A DNA stretch of 64,000 nt. It comes from Eublepharis macularius. Taxonomy: Eukaryota > Chordata > Lepidosauria > Squamata > Eublepharidae. Positions 34,889-45,309 of the stretch are shown piece by piece (position 1 is the stretch's first letter; the number at the start of each line of letters is the position of its first letter). Below the pieces are notes generated by a model, which saw only the letters and a list, made by a program, of their open reading frames with translations, did no database searches and was not told where the DNA came from. The stretch covers positions 102,223,689 to 102,287,688 of the forward strand of contig NC_072793.1 of the NCBI RefSeq assembly GCF_028583425.1, in the 5' to 3' direction. Made by a program: the position numbers and the translations under genes.

Positions 34889-37879
34889 ATGTTCATTGGT
34901 GAGGAGGCCGGCTTGGGGTCGGGGATCCCAGTGATCCGGGGATGCGGGAGGTATGGTGGTGGGAGCAGATTATGGAAGGGAAGGGCATTGAGACATGGTA
35001 GGGCTCGGTGCCCTTCCAATCTGCGTCCCATCCCAAGATATACCTGTTGTGGGGCTAGGGTATTAAACCACTCTCCGACACTGGCGCTGTGCAATGCCAG
35101 GTCCATAAATAATAAGACCAAAACGCTGCAAGATTATCTTGCAGCATTGAATGTGGACCTGGCTTGCGTGACCGAGACATGGGTGAGGGAGGGCAAGACG
35201 GTCGCTTTGAAAGAACTAGCCCCCCCCCAGGTTATACGGTCCTCCACCAGTCCCGGACAAGTGGTCGGGGGGAGGCGTGGCTTTGCTCATTCGGGAGTCT
35301 TTCTCCTTCAGACCACTCCCCACCCCAAAAATTACTGGCATTGATTGTGTGGGCCTAGTGTTGGACGCCGAGGAGAGGTTGGCAATATGCGTGGTGTACC
35401 GACCGCCTACTGCACCTGCATCTTCCCTGTCTGGTCTCTTGGAGGCGGTGGCCAGCTGGGCCTTGGAATTCCCGAAACTTTTGGTTCTCGGGGATTTCAA
35501 CGTCCATGCTGACGACGATGCCTCCATGCAGGCCATTGACCTGGTGTCCTCCATGGCGGCCCTAGGACTCTCCCAGTTTGTTTCGGCTCCCACGCATCAA
35601 GCAGGTCACACGCTGGATTTGATTTTTGGGGCAGGGATGATGGTGGTCCTGGATGCCTACGATGCAGTGCCATGGTCAGATCACTTCGTTCTGAAGGCTC
35701 GTCTGAGCATGCCGCTCCTTTCCCGGGTGGGCGGTGAGCGGATTTACGCTCGCCCGCGGAGGCTTATGGATCCAATTGGTTTCCAGGCGGCTCTGCGGGA
35801 TCCGATGCCCCCTGGCAGTACGTTAGATGAGCTGGTGGATAATTGGCATGGCCGTCTTTCCGAAGCCATCGACGCTATTGCCCCCTGCCGTCCTCTCCAA
35901 GCCCGCAAACGGGTAGCTCCTTGGTTTACCGAGGAGCTTCGCCAGATGAAGCGGTCTCTGAGACGACTAGAGCGAGTGTGGAGGCGGGGGCGCGACGAAG
36001 AGGCAAGAACATCTTATAGGACGTTTATGAAAGCCTATGAGGTGGCAGTGAAAGCAGCAAAGAGGGATTTCTTTGCTGCTTCCATTGCATCCGCTAGCTC
36101 ACGCCCGGCTCAATTATTTCAAACAGTTCGGTCCTTGGTCTCCCTCTCTCAGGGAGACCACCAAATTCTTAATTCAACTATTGGCTGCGAGGCTTTTGCG
36201 AGCTATTTTGCGGGTAAAATCTTGTCCCTTCGCCGTGGCCTGCCACCCACTGTTGATACAGTAAGGGAACTGGAGACCCCTTGGCCGTCTTCTGGGTCCG
36301 TATTAGACCATTTCAGGCTGCTCTCTCAGGACGATGTTGACAGGATCCTGCAGGGGATGAGGCCAACCACCTGTCCTCTGGACCCCTGCCCATCCTGGCT
36401 GGTGAAGGCCAGCTCGGAGGGGCTACGGGACCATCTGGAGGCCATTGTTAACATCTCCCTGAGCTCTGGGGTTTTTCCAGGAGTGTTAAAGGAGGCGGTA
36501 GTGCGGCCCCTCCTGAAGAAACCATCTTTGGACCCCACCGACCCGTCCAGTTACCACCCAGTGTCGAACCTCCCGTTCCTGGGCAAGGTGATTGAGCGGG
36601 CGGTGGCGGTACAACTGCAGGAATTCCTGAATGATGCTCTAGTCCTGGACCCATTCCAGTCTGGCTTCCATCCTAGCCATGGGATGGAGACAGCCTTGGT
36701 TGCCCTCACAGACGACCTTCGCAGGCATCTGGATCGAGGCGGGTCAGCGCTGCTTGTGTTACTTGATCTCACAGCAGCGTTTGACACGGTTGACTATGAT
36801 TTGTTGGCCAGCCGCCTTGCCGACGTGGGGATTAGGGGGACAGTCTTACAGTGGCTGGTCTCCTTTCTCCAGGGTCGGGGACAGAGGGTGGCGCTCGGGG
36901 GAGATCTATCGGCCCGTCACCCTTTGGTGTGCGGGGTTCCCCAAGGGGCGATACTCTCCCCAATGTTATTTAACATCTATATGCGCCCCCTCGCCCAGTT
37001 GGTGCGGAGGTTTGGGCTGGGTTGTCATCAATACGCGGATGACACCCAACTTTTTCTGTTGATGGACGGCCGGCCAGACACGGCCCCAGACAATCTGGCC
37101 AGAGCTTTGGAGGCTGTGACGGCATGGTTGAAACAGAGCAGGCTGAAATTGAACCCAGTGAAGACGGAGGTCCTGCAGCTGGGACGGGGGCTGCCAGATG
37201 TTGGGATCCAGCTCCCTGCCCTGGATGGGACACCACTGGCAACTTTGCCAGTGGTAAAGAGTCTGGGTGTGTTCCTGGATCCTCCCTATCGATGGAGGCC
37301 CAGGTCACGGCGGTTGCCAAGTCTGCATTTTTCCATCTTCGTCAGATCAGGCAACTTGCCCCCTACCTGACGCCCCAGGACCTGGCTACAGTGATCCATG
37401 CAACGGTCACCTCCAGGCTAGATTACTGTAACTCACTCTACGCTGGGCTACCCCTGGGCCTGATCCGGAAACTACAACTGGTCCAGAATGCGGCGGCACG
37501 GGTCCTGACTGGTATACCTTACCAGTCACACATCACACCTGTCCTGCGCCAGCTGCACTGGCTTCCGGTTGAATTCCGAATCAGGTTCAAAGTGTTGGTT
37601 CTTACCTTTAAAGCCCTGAGTGGGTTGGGACCGGCATATCTTCGGGACCGCCTCTCCCTGTACGTTCCCCGGAGATCGCTCCGATCAGCAAATAAATATT
37701 TACTTGTGGTCCCCGGCCCTAAGGAAGCCCGCCTAGCTTCAACCAGGGCCAGGGCTTTTTCAGTCCTGGCCCCAGCCTGGTGGAACGCTCTGTCAATGGA
37801 AACCCGGGCCCAGCGGGACATATTATCGTTCCGCCGGGCCTGTAAGACAGAGCTGTTCCGCCAGGCGTTTGGTGATTGA
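34889..37879 (+). pseudogene. L2 ORF2: APE endonuclease and reverse transcriptase, frameshifted
   Basis: The N-terminal endonuclease shows LALCNARSINNKTKTLQDYL, TETWVREG, then VLGDFNVHADD and WSDHF, the APE motif series. The RT follows with PVSNLPFLGKVIERAVAVQL, DPFQSGFHPSHGMETAL, LLDLTAAFDTVDYDLL, GVPQGAILSPMLFNIYM and the catalytic QYADDTQLF. The C-terminal part (in another frame from about 37290) has LAPYLTPQDLATVIHATVTS, RLDYCNSLYAGLP and ending FRRACKTELFRQAF. The longest open stretch is 697 codons (35277-37370). It is a LINE protein and not a host gene. An upstream start was not fixed. Confidence 0.9.
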
Positions 37880-38074
37880 AGGGGGCGGTGCCATGTCGGC
37901 CTCCCACCTTTGGGGTGGGGAAGGTTCTCCCCACCACTGCACCTTGTTAATTTGTTTTATTATTTGTATATTGATTTTAGTTTTTGTTTTTATCAATTTT
38001 AACTGTTCACCGCCCAGAGCTCCTGGGATGGGCGGTATATAAATTGAATAAATAAATAAATAAAATAAATTATA

Positions 38075-40200
38075 GCACTTTTCGCAAGAACGGAAGATTT
38101 GTTTTCACTTACCATGAAACTTCCTTCTCGGTGGTCCGGGAGTGGGCAGTCCATACTTTTGGGAATGTAGTTCCTCCTCTCTGATGCAGGGTCAGCTGAC
38201 TTTTGATTCCGGAGGGGAAGACCTTTGTCTTCTCTCTGTCTTCCACTAGGTACCTATTCAGGGCTTCTCTGAATAGGTTTACCCCCTTAAATGGGATTCC
38301 TGCCACATTGGCCTTGGCCGAGGGATCGACATCCCAGTTCCTGAGCCATGTGTTACACCTGGCTGTCACACTGAAGGCCATTGCTCTGGAAGATAGCTGC
38401 ATAGCATCCAAGGAGGCAGACACTGTGAATGCCATCACCAGGGCAATCTTCTTGACCTTATCCTTCACCTCTTTAGGCACATTGCTATCTGCTAAAGTTA
38501 AATCCAAAGCCCAAGGAAATGATGCCCTCATGAAAAGTGAGCTTACCACTGATGCTCTAAGAGAGTTGGCCGATGCTTCGAAACCTCTGTGCAGAGCTTG
38601 TTCTATTCTTCTGTCGCAGGGGTCCTTGGGCAGCCATCCATTGGTAGTATTGAATTGGATGCAAGGCTGGTCACTGGGTCATCTAGTAGAGGGAGTTTGA
38701 TTTTTCTAGCAGCCTCCAGCACTAATGAATAAAACTTATTAAAGATTGCATGGGTGGCTTTAGGTTTGGCTGGAGCCTCCCATTCTGCCTTTATTAGATT
38801 GTAAAATGCTGTTGGAAGGGGGATCCCAGGGGGTGCCACCTCTGCCTTGGGAAGAGCCCTCTCTGATCCCCCTGGGAAATCTGGATCCAGATCCTCTTTT
38901 CCCTTGGGCTTGTGAGTTATCTCCAGTGCCCTTAATACTTTAGGAAGCAATCTGGCATAAAGTTTTTGTGAAAAAGAGTCTTGTGTACATAGTGGGAACT
39001 ACTTCCTCCTCTGATAATACGCCTTCTTGCCTATCTGAGGAGGAATCTGATTTCTGAGAGTCCTTGGATTGAGTATCTAACAGGGGGCTATGTTCTCTGT
39101 GAGTTTTGCCCTCCTCTATTTTCCTTCTCTTAGATCTTGGGGGAGAGTGTGAGACATCGGCCCTTTTTTCTCCTTTAGACACCAATCTCCCTCTGGAGGG
39201 GCGGGGCAGGTCTTTCCTGTCTATCTGACGATCCACAGGCTGTGCTGCCCTGGGCCTGTTCCCTTAAGGCTTCCCTAAATTCTTTTTAAATCTCTGTTCT
39301 AAACCATATGAGCAAATTTGCTTTAGCATCATCACTTGTCATGTCCAGATCCTGGGCCTTTTCTCCCTCAGCCCTCAGTGATGTTTGAGAAGAAGTAGAG
39401 GCTGGTGAATTGGAGAGTTCCAAATCACATACAACAACTCCCACACCCGCAGGGGCAGCGAGGCCTGCTTTGGCAAAAATGTCCATTGGAGGGAGTCTCT
39501 TCCTGCCAAAGTTTAGCATCAAAAGCAAGAACAACAGGAATTCCCCTCTTTTAGGCCTCTCCTCCCCTGCTCTGAATGGGGTAGTCTTAGCAGGTCCAGA
39601 TGGCCAACGTGGTCTTGGCTTGCAGCCTGTTCTAGCAGAGGGAGGTGATTGCAGTCTGTTTGCCTTTCCCCTGCTCCATGCTGGGACACTGCAGACTCAA
39701 CTGCACCTCCCCATTAGCCTGATGGTGGGTGGGGTCTAGCCTGCTGGCTAGGGCCCTTATAAGGAGTCTGTGCTGCACCGAGGGGCTAGTGATTATTAGC
39801 ACCATCAGCTCCTCTGCCCTCTGATGTTTCGTCAGGGGAGGGCAGTCAGAAGTCCATGGGCCTAGGCAGCACCTAGGACCGTTAGCTCAGTAACTCCGTG
39901 CTGCTTACTCAGTGATTCGGGAAGAAGCAGGGGAGGGGCCACCAACCCCACTCTTCCCTAGAGCCAGTAGCTGATCCTTTCTCCCCAGTCAGTTGCTGTC
40001 ATTCATAGCTGGAATCGCTGCTCTTTTGAGAGCATAGTCGGAGATGTCCTGCTCATTGGCAGGGCCAGAAAAACTGGAAATCCCAGGAACGAGCCCCTCC
40101 CCTCCGGGATCAAAAGAGTCGACTGACCCTGAATCAGAGAAGAGGAGCTATGTTCTCAAAAGTACAGACTGCCCCACTCCCTAGACCACCAGAGAATGTC
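38075..40200 (-). mobile_element. DIRS-like retroelement fossil, gag-like part between inverted repeats
   Basis: On the minus strand, broken frames encode a protein resembling the gag-like product of DIRS-type tyrosine-recombinase retrotransposons. It includes a basic, serine-rich N-terminal part, an AEWEAPAKPKATHAIFNKFY stretch, and WDVDPSAKANVAGIPFKG followed by NLFREALNRYLVED near the end. The unit is bounded by inverted repeats of about 95-100 bp (38125-38220 and 40094-40197) that contain GACTGCCC/GGGCAGTC-type text and diverge by roughly 15 percent. Inverted terminal repeats are a DIRS trait. No reverse transcriptase or recombinase was recognised. The copy is broken in several places and is of moderate age. 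Confidence 0.6.
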
Positions 40201-40722
40201 ACGGGAGCTGTGCTAGATCAGGCCAGAAATTTATGTAGTTCAACAACCAGTTCACACCAGCCAGCTAGATGGCATGAACCCACACTAGCATTCCAAAAAT
40301 GCAGCTTCCTCAACGAAAGCTGAGAACAGGTGACACATGGGCTACTAGCATCAGCAATGATGTCATGTCCAAAGCCAGCACACAGAGAACGACGGCCACA
40401 TCTCAGGGGGTAGGTCACTGCCTGCTAGAAAAGCACATTCTAAAACACACACTGCAAAGCTTCCACCAGCATGGGTGTCACATTGAGAACTACTCTGAGC
40501 TACTTTTTTCTCTAGTTCGGCTTCCTTTGCAACCGGCAAAATGACCTAGTTTGTCAGGCATGTTTATGGAGCAGCTTCTTCCATCCACAAAGGGGAAGAA
40601 AATAGAAACCAGACTGGAAAAGGGACAAAGGGAATGACAGATTGTGAGAAGGCAAACAGAAGAAAAGAAAGCTGGATCTCTTGGCAACACCCAACACCCT
40701 GTTCTCAAGTCCAAGGCATTAC
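40201..40722. other. GLYCTK intron end, nothing recognised
   Basis: The remaining intron sequence between the DIRS-like fossil and coding exon 2. No element or exon is visible. Confidence 0.4.
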
Positions 40723-40874
40723 CTGAAATCAGCACCAGAAGGAGGTCCTCTGCCATCAAGCCCTCAGCCATTTCCCAGATGGCATTAGCTGCATTCAGAG
40801 ATTCTCTGTCAGGAAGGTTGTGCTTAGCTCCTTCCATTACTTGGATGCGACTCTGAGGCTTTAGCAACATCTCC
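40723..40874 (-). CDS. GLYCTK: GLYCTK coding exon 2 (residues 126-177)
   Basis: This 152-bp exon supplies EMLLKPQSRIQVMEGAKHNL, then PDRESLNAANAIWEMAEGL and AEDLLLVLISG of the DUF4147 domain. It aligns without gaps to human GLYCTK as I recall it. The acceptor is TCTCTGCAG|GGAG and the donor TTTCAG|GTAATG. It begins with the last base of a split arginine codon and ends after the first base of a glycine codon, matching exons 1 and 3. The open frame running past the donor (NALDLRTGCW) is intron. Confidence 0.96.
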
Positions 40875-40951
40875 CTGCAGAGATTTTTTAAAAAAAGAGA
40901 ATCAGGTCTCTCCTGAACCACATGTGCCTGACCCCTATTAACTGCCCATGA

Positions 40952-41213
40952 CAGCCAGTTGGGTGTAGTGGTTAAGAGAGCGGGACTCTAATCTGGAGAA
41001 TCGGGTTTGATTCCCCACTCCTTTGCTTGAAGCCAGCTGGGTGACCTTGGGTCAGTCACAGCTTCTAGGAGCTCTCTCAGCCCCACCCACCTCACAGGGT
41101 GTTTTGTTGTGGGAATAATAATGACATACTTTGTAAACTACTCTGTGTGGGTGTTAAGTCATCCTGAAGGGCAGTATATAAATCAAATGTTGTTGTTATT
41201 ATTATTATTATTC
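40952..41213 (+). repeat. Full-length CORE/MIR-type SINE
   Basis: The tRNA-like head has an A-box-like TAGTGGTTAAGAG and a B-box-like GGTTTGATTCCCC. The middle has the CORE/MIR motif CTGGGTGACCTTGGGTCAGT. The 3' part (GGGCAGTATATAAATCAAAT) is LINE-derived and ends in (GTT/ATT)n. It is the best-preserved copy of a family also seen at 44.2, 49.1, 59.5, 61.9 and 62.6 kb. Confidence 0.88.
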
Positions 41214-41215
41214 GA

Positions 41216-41830
41216 ATTGCATGCAACAATCAATAATAAATAAAGATTGCATGTTATCATTGATTGGCCTTGCTGAGCTGATAAAAGTTTCCACCAGAGA
41301 CCTAAGTATCAGCCAGGTATCGGTGCAATATGTACGCTGTTCCAAGTAATGCTGTTTTTTGCAGTTCTGTAGGTGTTATGTCAGAAAGCTGCTGTTTTCC
41401 CATATAAGTTGCAAATTTTTTCAAAATGGTTCCCTGTGTCCCAATGACAATGGGGACTACTGTTGTATTCTTCTTCATCCATAGTTGGGTGGTTTCTATT
41501 GCCAGAGCTCTATATTTAATCATTTTTTCTTGTTCTTTTTCTTTGACTCTGGCATTCCCCGGAATTGCAATGTCTATTATCCAAACTTTTTGATTTTCCA
41601 CAACTGTTATGTCTGGTGTATTGTATTCAAGGTGTCAATCAGTTTGTATTTTAAAATCCCACAAGATCTCGACTTTATCATTTTCTAGCACCTTTTCCAC
41701 CTAATGTTCCCATTAATTCTTTGATACTGGCAGATTATACTTTTTACTCAATGACCAATGAATCAGCTTTGCGACCCTGTCATGTCTAGCTTTGTCTGTG
41801 CAATTTTGCTGCATTCACAAATGCAAAATC
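41216..41830 (-). mobile_element. R2/R4-like LINE 3' end with restriction-like endonuclease
   Basis: Minus-strand translation gives RHDRVAKLIHWSLSKKYNL, ENDKVEILWDFKIQTD, NTPDITVVENQKVWIIDIAI, then KYRALAIETTQLWMKKN, VVPIVIGTQGTILKKF and TELQKTALLGTAYILHRYL. The PD...(about 12)...DIAIP arrangement is the catalytic pattern of the C-terminal restriction-like endonuclease of R2/R4/Dong-type LINEs. The reverse transcriptase is missing. One or two in-frame stops lie upstream of the 99-codon open part (41601-41302). The exact clade is uncertain. Confidence 0.6.
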
Positions 41831-42440
41831 AGTGACCTGGCACCTAACAGCTCAGTGAGCATATACACAATCCAAAAGCTCTATAGGGTCAGTGTTTTCC
41901 TTATACAGAAGTCTGATGACAACGTTCAACTCCAAGGCAACGCAGGCAGGTGCTTGGATCTCCCACAGAACAAAGACCATCACAGACATCTTTCAGTTGG
42001 TATTAAGGGCCGATCTAGATGTGGCAACAGAAGAACCACTGCTGTTTTTAAACCTGAAATTGCAGCTCTGATACTGTTTGCATCAGGGCCATGGAACAAG
42101 AGGAAAGGCTATTTAATTATCCAATTTATCCCCCTGTGCCACTATTTACCCTTACAGGTACCTCTGTCCCCCAGCCAACACACACATTCACAAGCCAAAT
42201 AGCAGATAGGCAAGGCATAGATTGTGAAAATGGCACCAGATGTTTGGAAAGTATGGAGGAGGGGAGAACCATGTCTACAGTTGTGAACTCCTTGGAGGAA
42301 GGGCAGGATGAAATCTGACAGTTTGGATCCCTGCAGTTATAATTTTTAATTTAAAAAACAGCACAGCTTTGCCACTGACATTCTCATTTGGTCCTAAGTT
42401 ACACCAGATGGAACTGGCTGCTTTCAGAGTTTCTCTTTCT
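41831..42440. other. Intronic sequence, nothing recognised
   Basis: The open frames here (up to 136 codons, 41792-42202) show no domain or codon pattern that I recognise. Confidence 0.35.
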
Positions 42441-42454
42441 GGATCAGCAAGAGT

Positions 42455-42564
42455 CAGGTCCAGAAGCACCTTAAAGACCAACTAGATTTCCAGGGTATGA
42501 GCTCTGGAGAATCAAACCTCATACCCTGGAAATCTAGTTGGTCTCTAAGGTGTTACTGGACCTG
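42455..42564. repeat. Foldback repeat, copy A
   Basis: CAGGTCCAGAAGCACCTTAA on the left pairs with the complementary right arm, which ends GGTGTTACTGGACCTG. The loop is AGCTCTGGAGAATCAAAC. A related, more diverged hairpin lies at 48625-48690. The GCACCTTAAAGACCAACTAG word is shared by both, so this is a dispersed foldback family. Confidence 0.7.
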
Positions 42565-42855
42565 AACCTTCCTCTTCTATTAAAAACCAACTTGGCTACT
42601 CTCTTGAAACTATCTTTCTGGAAGGTTGTACTTCATTCCATTCACATTATTTGGTTAAAAAGCTCTATGGGATAGGATTTAGATCCCAACTACTTTTGAT
42701 GGAAATATGGGACTGGCATAAGCTAACAAAATCAAAAATGAAACTAAAGTTGGTCAAGTCAAGAATTCAAGGGGAAATCCTAGAGACTGACAGAACTCCT
42801 GCTCCATGGATCTTAGTTTGTACTTATTGTCCTATAGCAGGGGACTCTTCCTAAC

Positions 42856-43232
42856 CTCATTCCTTTGTGCTGAAAAGTTGCTTGGATGCCTTGAGGAACA
42901 CTAATTATTCCACTAACAAGGTGGTCACCAAGGATGCTTTCCGCCACTGCTGCCATGCCCAGAACAGCCTTCCCAAAGCCAACCAGGTACAAGTTCCTCC
43001 TTAGGTCAAAAGGCTGACCATGGACCATAAGCCTGGGGTGTCCACCTGTCTCAAGCACCAGAGCCTTCTTCAGCATGGGACCTGGCAGGACGGTGCCAAC
43101 AGCACTGCGGAAGAGGTGCAGCCCATGCTCCTTGAGGGCCATGCTGGGAGGAGCGTCCTCAGTGGCAGAGCGAAAGACAGGCCTCCAGCAACCTCTGCCA
43201 ATGCCAGGTAAACCCTTCCAGACGGAGACCAT
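42856..43232 (-). CDS. GLYCTK: GLYCTK first coding exon (glycerate 2-kinase, residues 1-126)
   Basis: GLYCTK phosphorylates D-glycerate with ATP to 2-phosphoglycerate, linking serine and fructose breakdown to glycolysis. This exon encodes the N-terminus and the start of DUF4147, including FRSAVGTVLPGPMLKKALVL and RRNLYLVGFGKAVLGMAAVA. The lysine of GFGKA (residue 88) matches the catalytic lysine of class II glycerate kinases. The start is MVSVWKGLPG. The first 30 residues are basic and nearly acid-free up to residue 24, as in a mitochondrial presequence. A second Met (MALKEH, residue 31) aligns with an internal Met in human and could give a cytosolic form. The exon begins at 43262 after TTGTTGCAG, so 30 bases are 5' UTR and at least one non-coding exon lies upstream. 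Four exons join to 533 residues. Confidence 0.96.
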
Positions 43233-43262
43233 GACCTGAGTTGTTCGCCTGCTGTGGTAAAC
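43233..43262 (-). other. GLYCTK 5' UTR part of exon 2
   Basis: Sequence between the acceptor (polypyrimidine CTTTTTCTACCCCTTGTTGC then AG) and the ATG. The acceptor is strong, with a TTAAC branch-point-like word about 26 bases upstream of the AG. Confidence 0.7.
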
Positions 43263-43324
43263 CTGCAACAAGGGGTAGAAAAAGTTAATATTTTAACTAT
43301 TTAATATTAAAGTTGTGGGACTAC

Positions 43325-43432
43325 ATGTTACCACCTAACTAATGTCAACCGCCTGAGTGGCCATGAATAGGCGGAAAGATGGATTGTAAATATTGTAAAT
43401 AAATAAAGTGTAAAATATTTAGAGCAGTGATT
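43325..43432 (+). repeat. LINE 3' tail remnant
   Basis: AACCGCCTGAGTGGCCATGA then AGGCGGAAAGATGG and TAAATAAATAAAG match the generic L2/CR1 3' tail pattern (paired CCGCC/GGCGG followed by an AATAAA-type repeat). Confidence 0.45.
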
Positions 43433-44117
43433 ATTTCAAATACTGTCTTTTTGTTTTCCAAATGCAGATGGTGTGGCTGCTTTTTGGACAGCAAGAACAG
43501 CGCAGGAAAAGGAACTTTTAAAACTTGTTCCTTGCTTGAAAGTGCCATCCCAAAGTCATTGTTACCCATCCCGGGGCAAAATAATAGGTACTGGTAAATT
43601 TTCCTCAGCAAAAGCAAAAGCATCCATGGAGCTTAGTTGTTCAACAGGAAAGCAGCAAGAAGTTTAAAAAGCAGCAAGAGCAAGAGGGTTAAAAAGTCCT
43701 CTTCAATATCCTCTTCACTCTTTCCATTCAAAAAGCAGCACCAGCAGCTGCATTTGCAAAAGAAAAAATAAACTCTATTAAAATGAACTGAACATAACAC
43801 GTAGTTCTGTCTTGTGGGCAAGAAAGAAGATGAAAAAGGGAACATAAAAACATGAACGTGTTTTATGTCACCTATTGCAGCTTACCTTCCTCACAGAAAC
43901 TCTGTCTCCATTCCAGATTGTTCTCTTCCCTCAGTCTTCAGTAACTATAATGCCAACTTCCTCCTCTCCTGAGAAAGTCCACAGTTCTTCTTGCCGAGGC
44001 AGTCTAACGTAGATTAATAATTAAATGATCAACGCCTACTGGAAAACCCTCTGCCTTCCATTATGGAACTAAGCAAACCAGAAGCCTGAAAGATAGGAAT
44101 CTTCAGAAAAGCACAAA
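43433..44117. other. Intergenic or 5'-intronic sequence, nothing recognised
   Basis: No exon or classifiable repeat is visible between the LINE tail and the TAC microsatellite. Confidence 0.35.

Positions 44118-44171
<54 letters not shown>
44118..44171. repeat. (TAC)n microsatellite
   Basis: Eighteen uninterrupted TAC units at the 3' end of the adjacent minus-strand SINE. The tract reads as poly-serine in one frame but is not coding. Confidence 0.97.
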
Positions 44172-44400
44172 CTGTGCTTATATACTGCTCTTCTAGACAG
44201 ATTAGTGCCTCACCCAGAATGGTGAACAAGTTAGTGTTATTATTATCCCCACATTACAGCTGAGGAGCTGGGGCTGAGAGGAGTGGCTTACCCAAGGCCA
44301 CCTACTGAGCTCATGGCAATAGCGGGATTCAAACCAGTAGAGTGCAGATTTGCAGCTGAACCACTTAACCACTGTGCCTAACTGGCTTGTTTCCCGAAAA
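44172..44400 (-). repeat. CORE/MIR-type SINE
   Basis: On the minus strand the head reads AAGCCAGTTAGGCACAGTGG then TTAAG, followed by a B-box-like GGTTTGAATCCCG and the CORE part GTGGCCTTGGGTAAGCCACT. The tail AGAGCAGTATATAAGCACAG runs into the (GTA)n microsatellite. It is a diverged member of the family at 40952-41213. Confidence 0.75.
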
Positions 44401-45309
44401 GGTATTGGATACACTGGTACATTGGAAGACTGTAAGACAGTAAGACCATAAAGTTGCATCTTTGTGAAATTAGGGTTACAAAACAATGAGGCAAACAGAA
44501 GAGGGCTCTGTAAGGATCATCTGGTTGACTAATATGAGTGCTGGAGGATAAGAGAAATAAGGAATGGCATTATTCCTCCCAAGATTAGATTCTATCACCA
44601 AAAATTTTCTCCAGGGACACAATAGCAGACTGATCAGCAGCATCTTTAACTTAATGGCCACAGATGAGCAAGGAAATTTCCAAAGGCCCTCTGTCTGCTA
44701 AATATCACCGTTTAGAAGTAGGCAGACTGGTTCATGCTCCTCGCTTCCTTGAGCAGGTGGAAATTTGAGGGTAGCTTTGCAAGTTCAGCTTCTTTGTGTG
44801 GAAGAAAAGCTGCAGATTTGTGATGCTTCTGCAGTGTCTGTTTTGCTTACAAATATGTAAGTTGAGCAGGTGGAAAACAGAAGGCAGAAATGTTATCTCC
44901 TAAACAGCACCAATCCACAAAGGCAAGAGCAGCATCTCTAGAGAGATGCCCTGTCCCCAAATACTGTTTCTTTTAGCTAATTTCAAGTAAAAGTATTGTT
45001 TTCTCTGGCCAAATTCAAAACTGCAGGAATGGTTTCTTTCCATAGTTCTTGCCTGCATGCATGCCTTCAGGTACTTCATATTGAAGGCTTTAAATTAGCA
45101 GATCAGCAATGCAGCATCATAAACCCGGCTCTATTTTTCATTACCAGACAATCCAGGAGCATCTGAGGCAGTGTCAGAAGGCCGTAGTAGGAGGATGTTG
45201 TTAAGCCAATTGATATGGAATGCAGGCATTTATTATTTTCGTTCAGTTCAAAGATTCTAGCAAGATAGAAATGCCTGTGACAGGTGAGACTCCCCACCTC
45301 CCAAACTGA
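44401..45309. other. Gene-free sequence
   Basis: Nothing recognisable is present. Confidence 0.35.

Larger units (their letters stand above)
34408..38070 (+). mobile_element. Near full-length L2 LINE
   Basis: The element has a repeated 5' UTR (three units of about 110 bp), an APE-type endonuclease plus reverse transcriptase frame (34889-37879) and a 3' UTR ending in CACCGCCCAGAGCTCCTGGG then GGGCGGTATATAAATTG and an (ATAA)n tail at 38041-38070. This tail and the protein C-terminus match the L2 fragments at 15.7 and 7.2 kb. Three frameshifts interrupt the protein, two in 35215-35280 near a C run and one near 37290, so it is dead but young. It lies antisense to GLYCTK within the 12-kb intron. 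Target duplications were not found, which is common for L2. Confidence 0.92.
40875..42855 (-). other. GLYCTK intron with CORE SINE and R2/R4-like LINE tail
   Basis: A 2.0-kb intron, donor ATGAG|GTTAGG. It carries the SINE at 40952-41213, an early-branching LINE tail (41216-41830), unrecognised sequence (about 41831-42440) and a foldback hairpin (42455-42564). Confidence 0.85.

Noticed and set aside
35277-37370. 697-codon open frame as a host gene
   Set aside because: It carries APE endonuclease and reverse transcriptase motifs and ends in an L2 3' tail, so it is a LINE.
40952-41030. tRNA gene
   Set aside because: The A- and B-box-like words belong to the head of a SINE. No complete cloverleaf was seen.
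44029-44229. Poly-serine protein
   Set aside because: It is a (TAC)n tract next to a SINE, not coding sequence.
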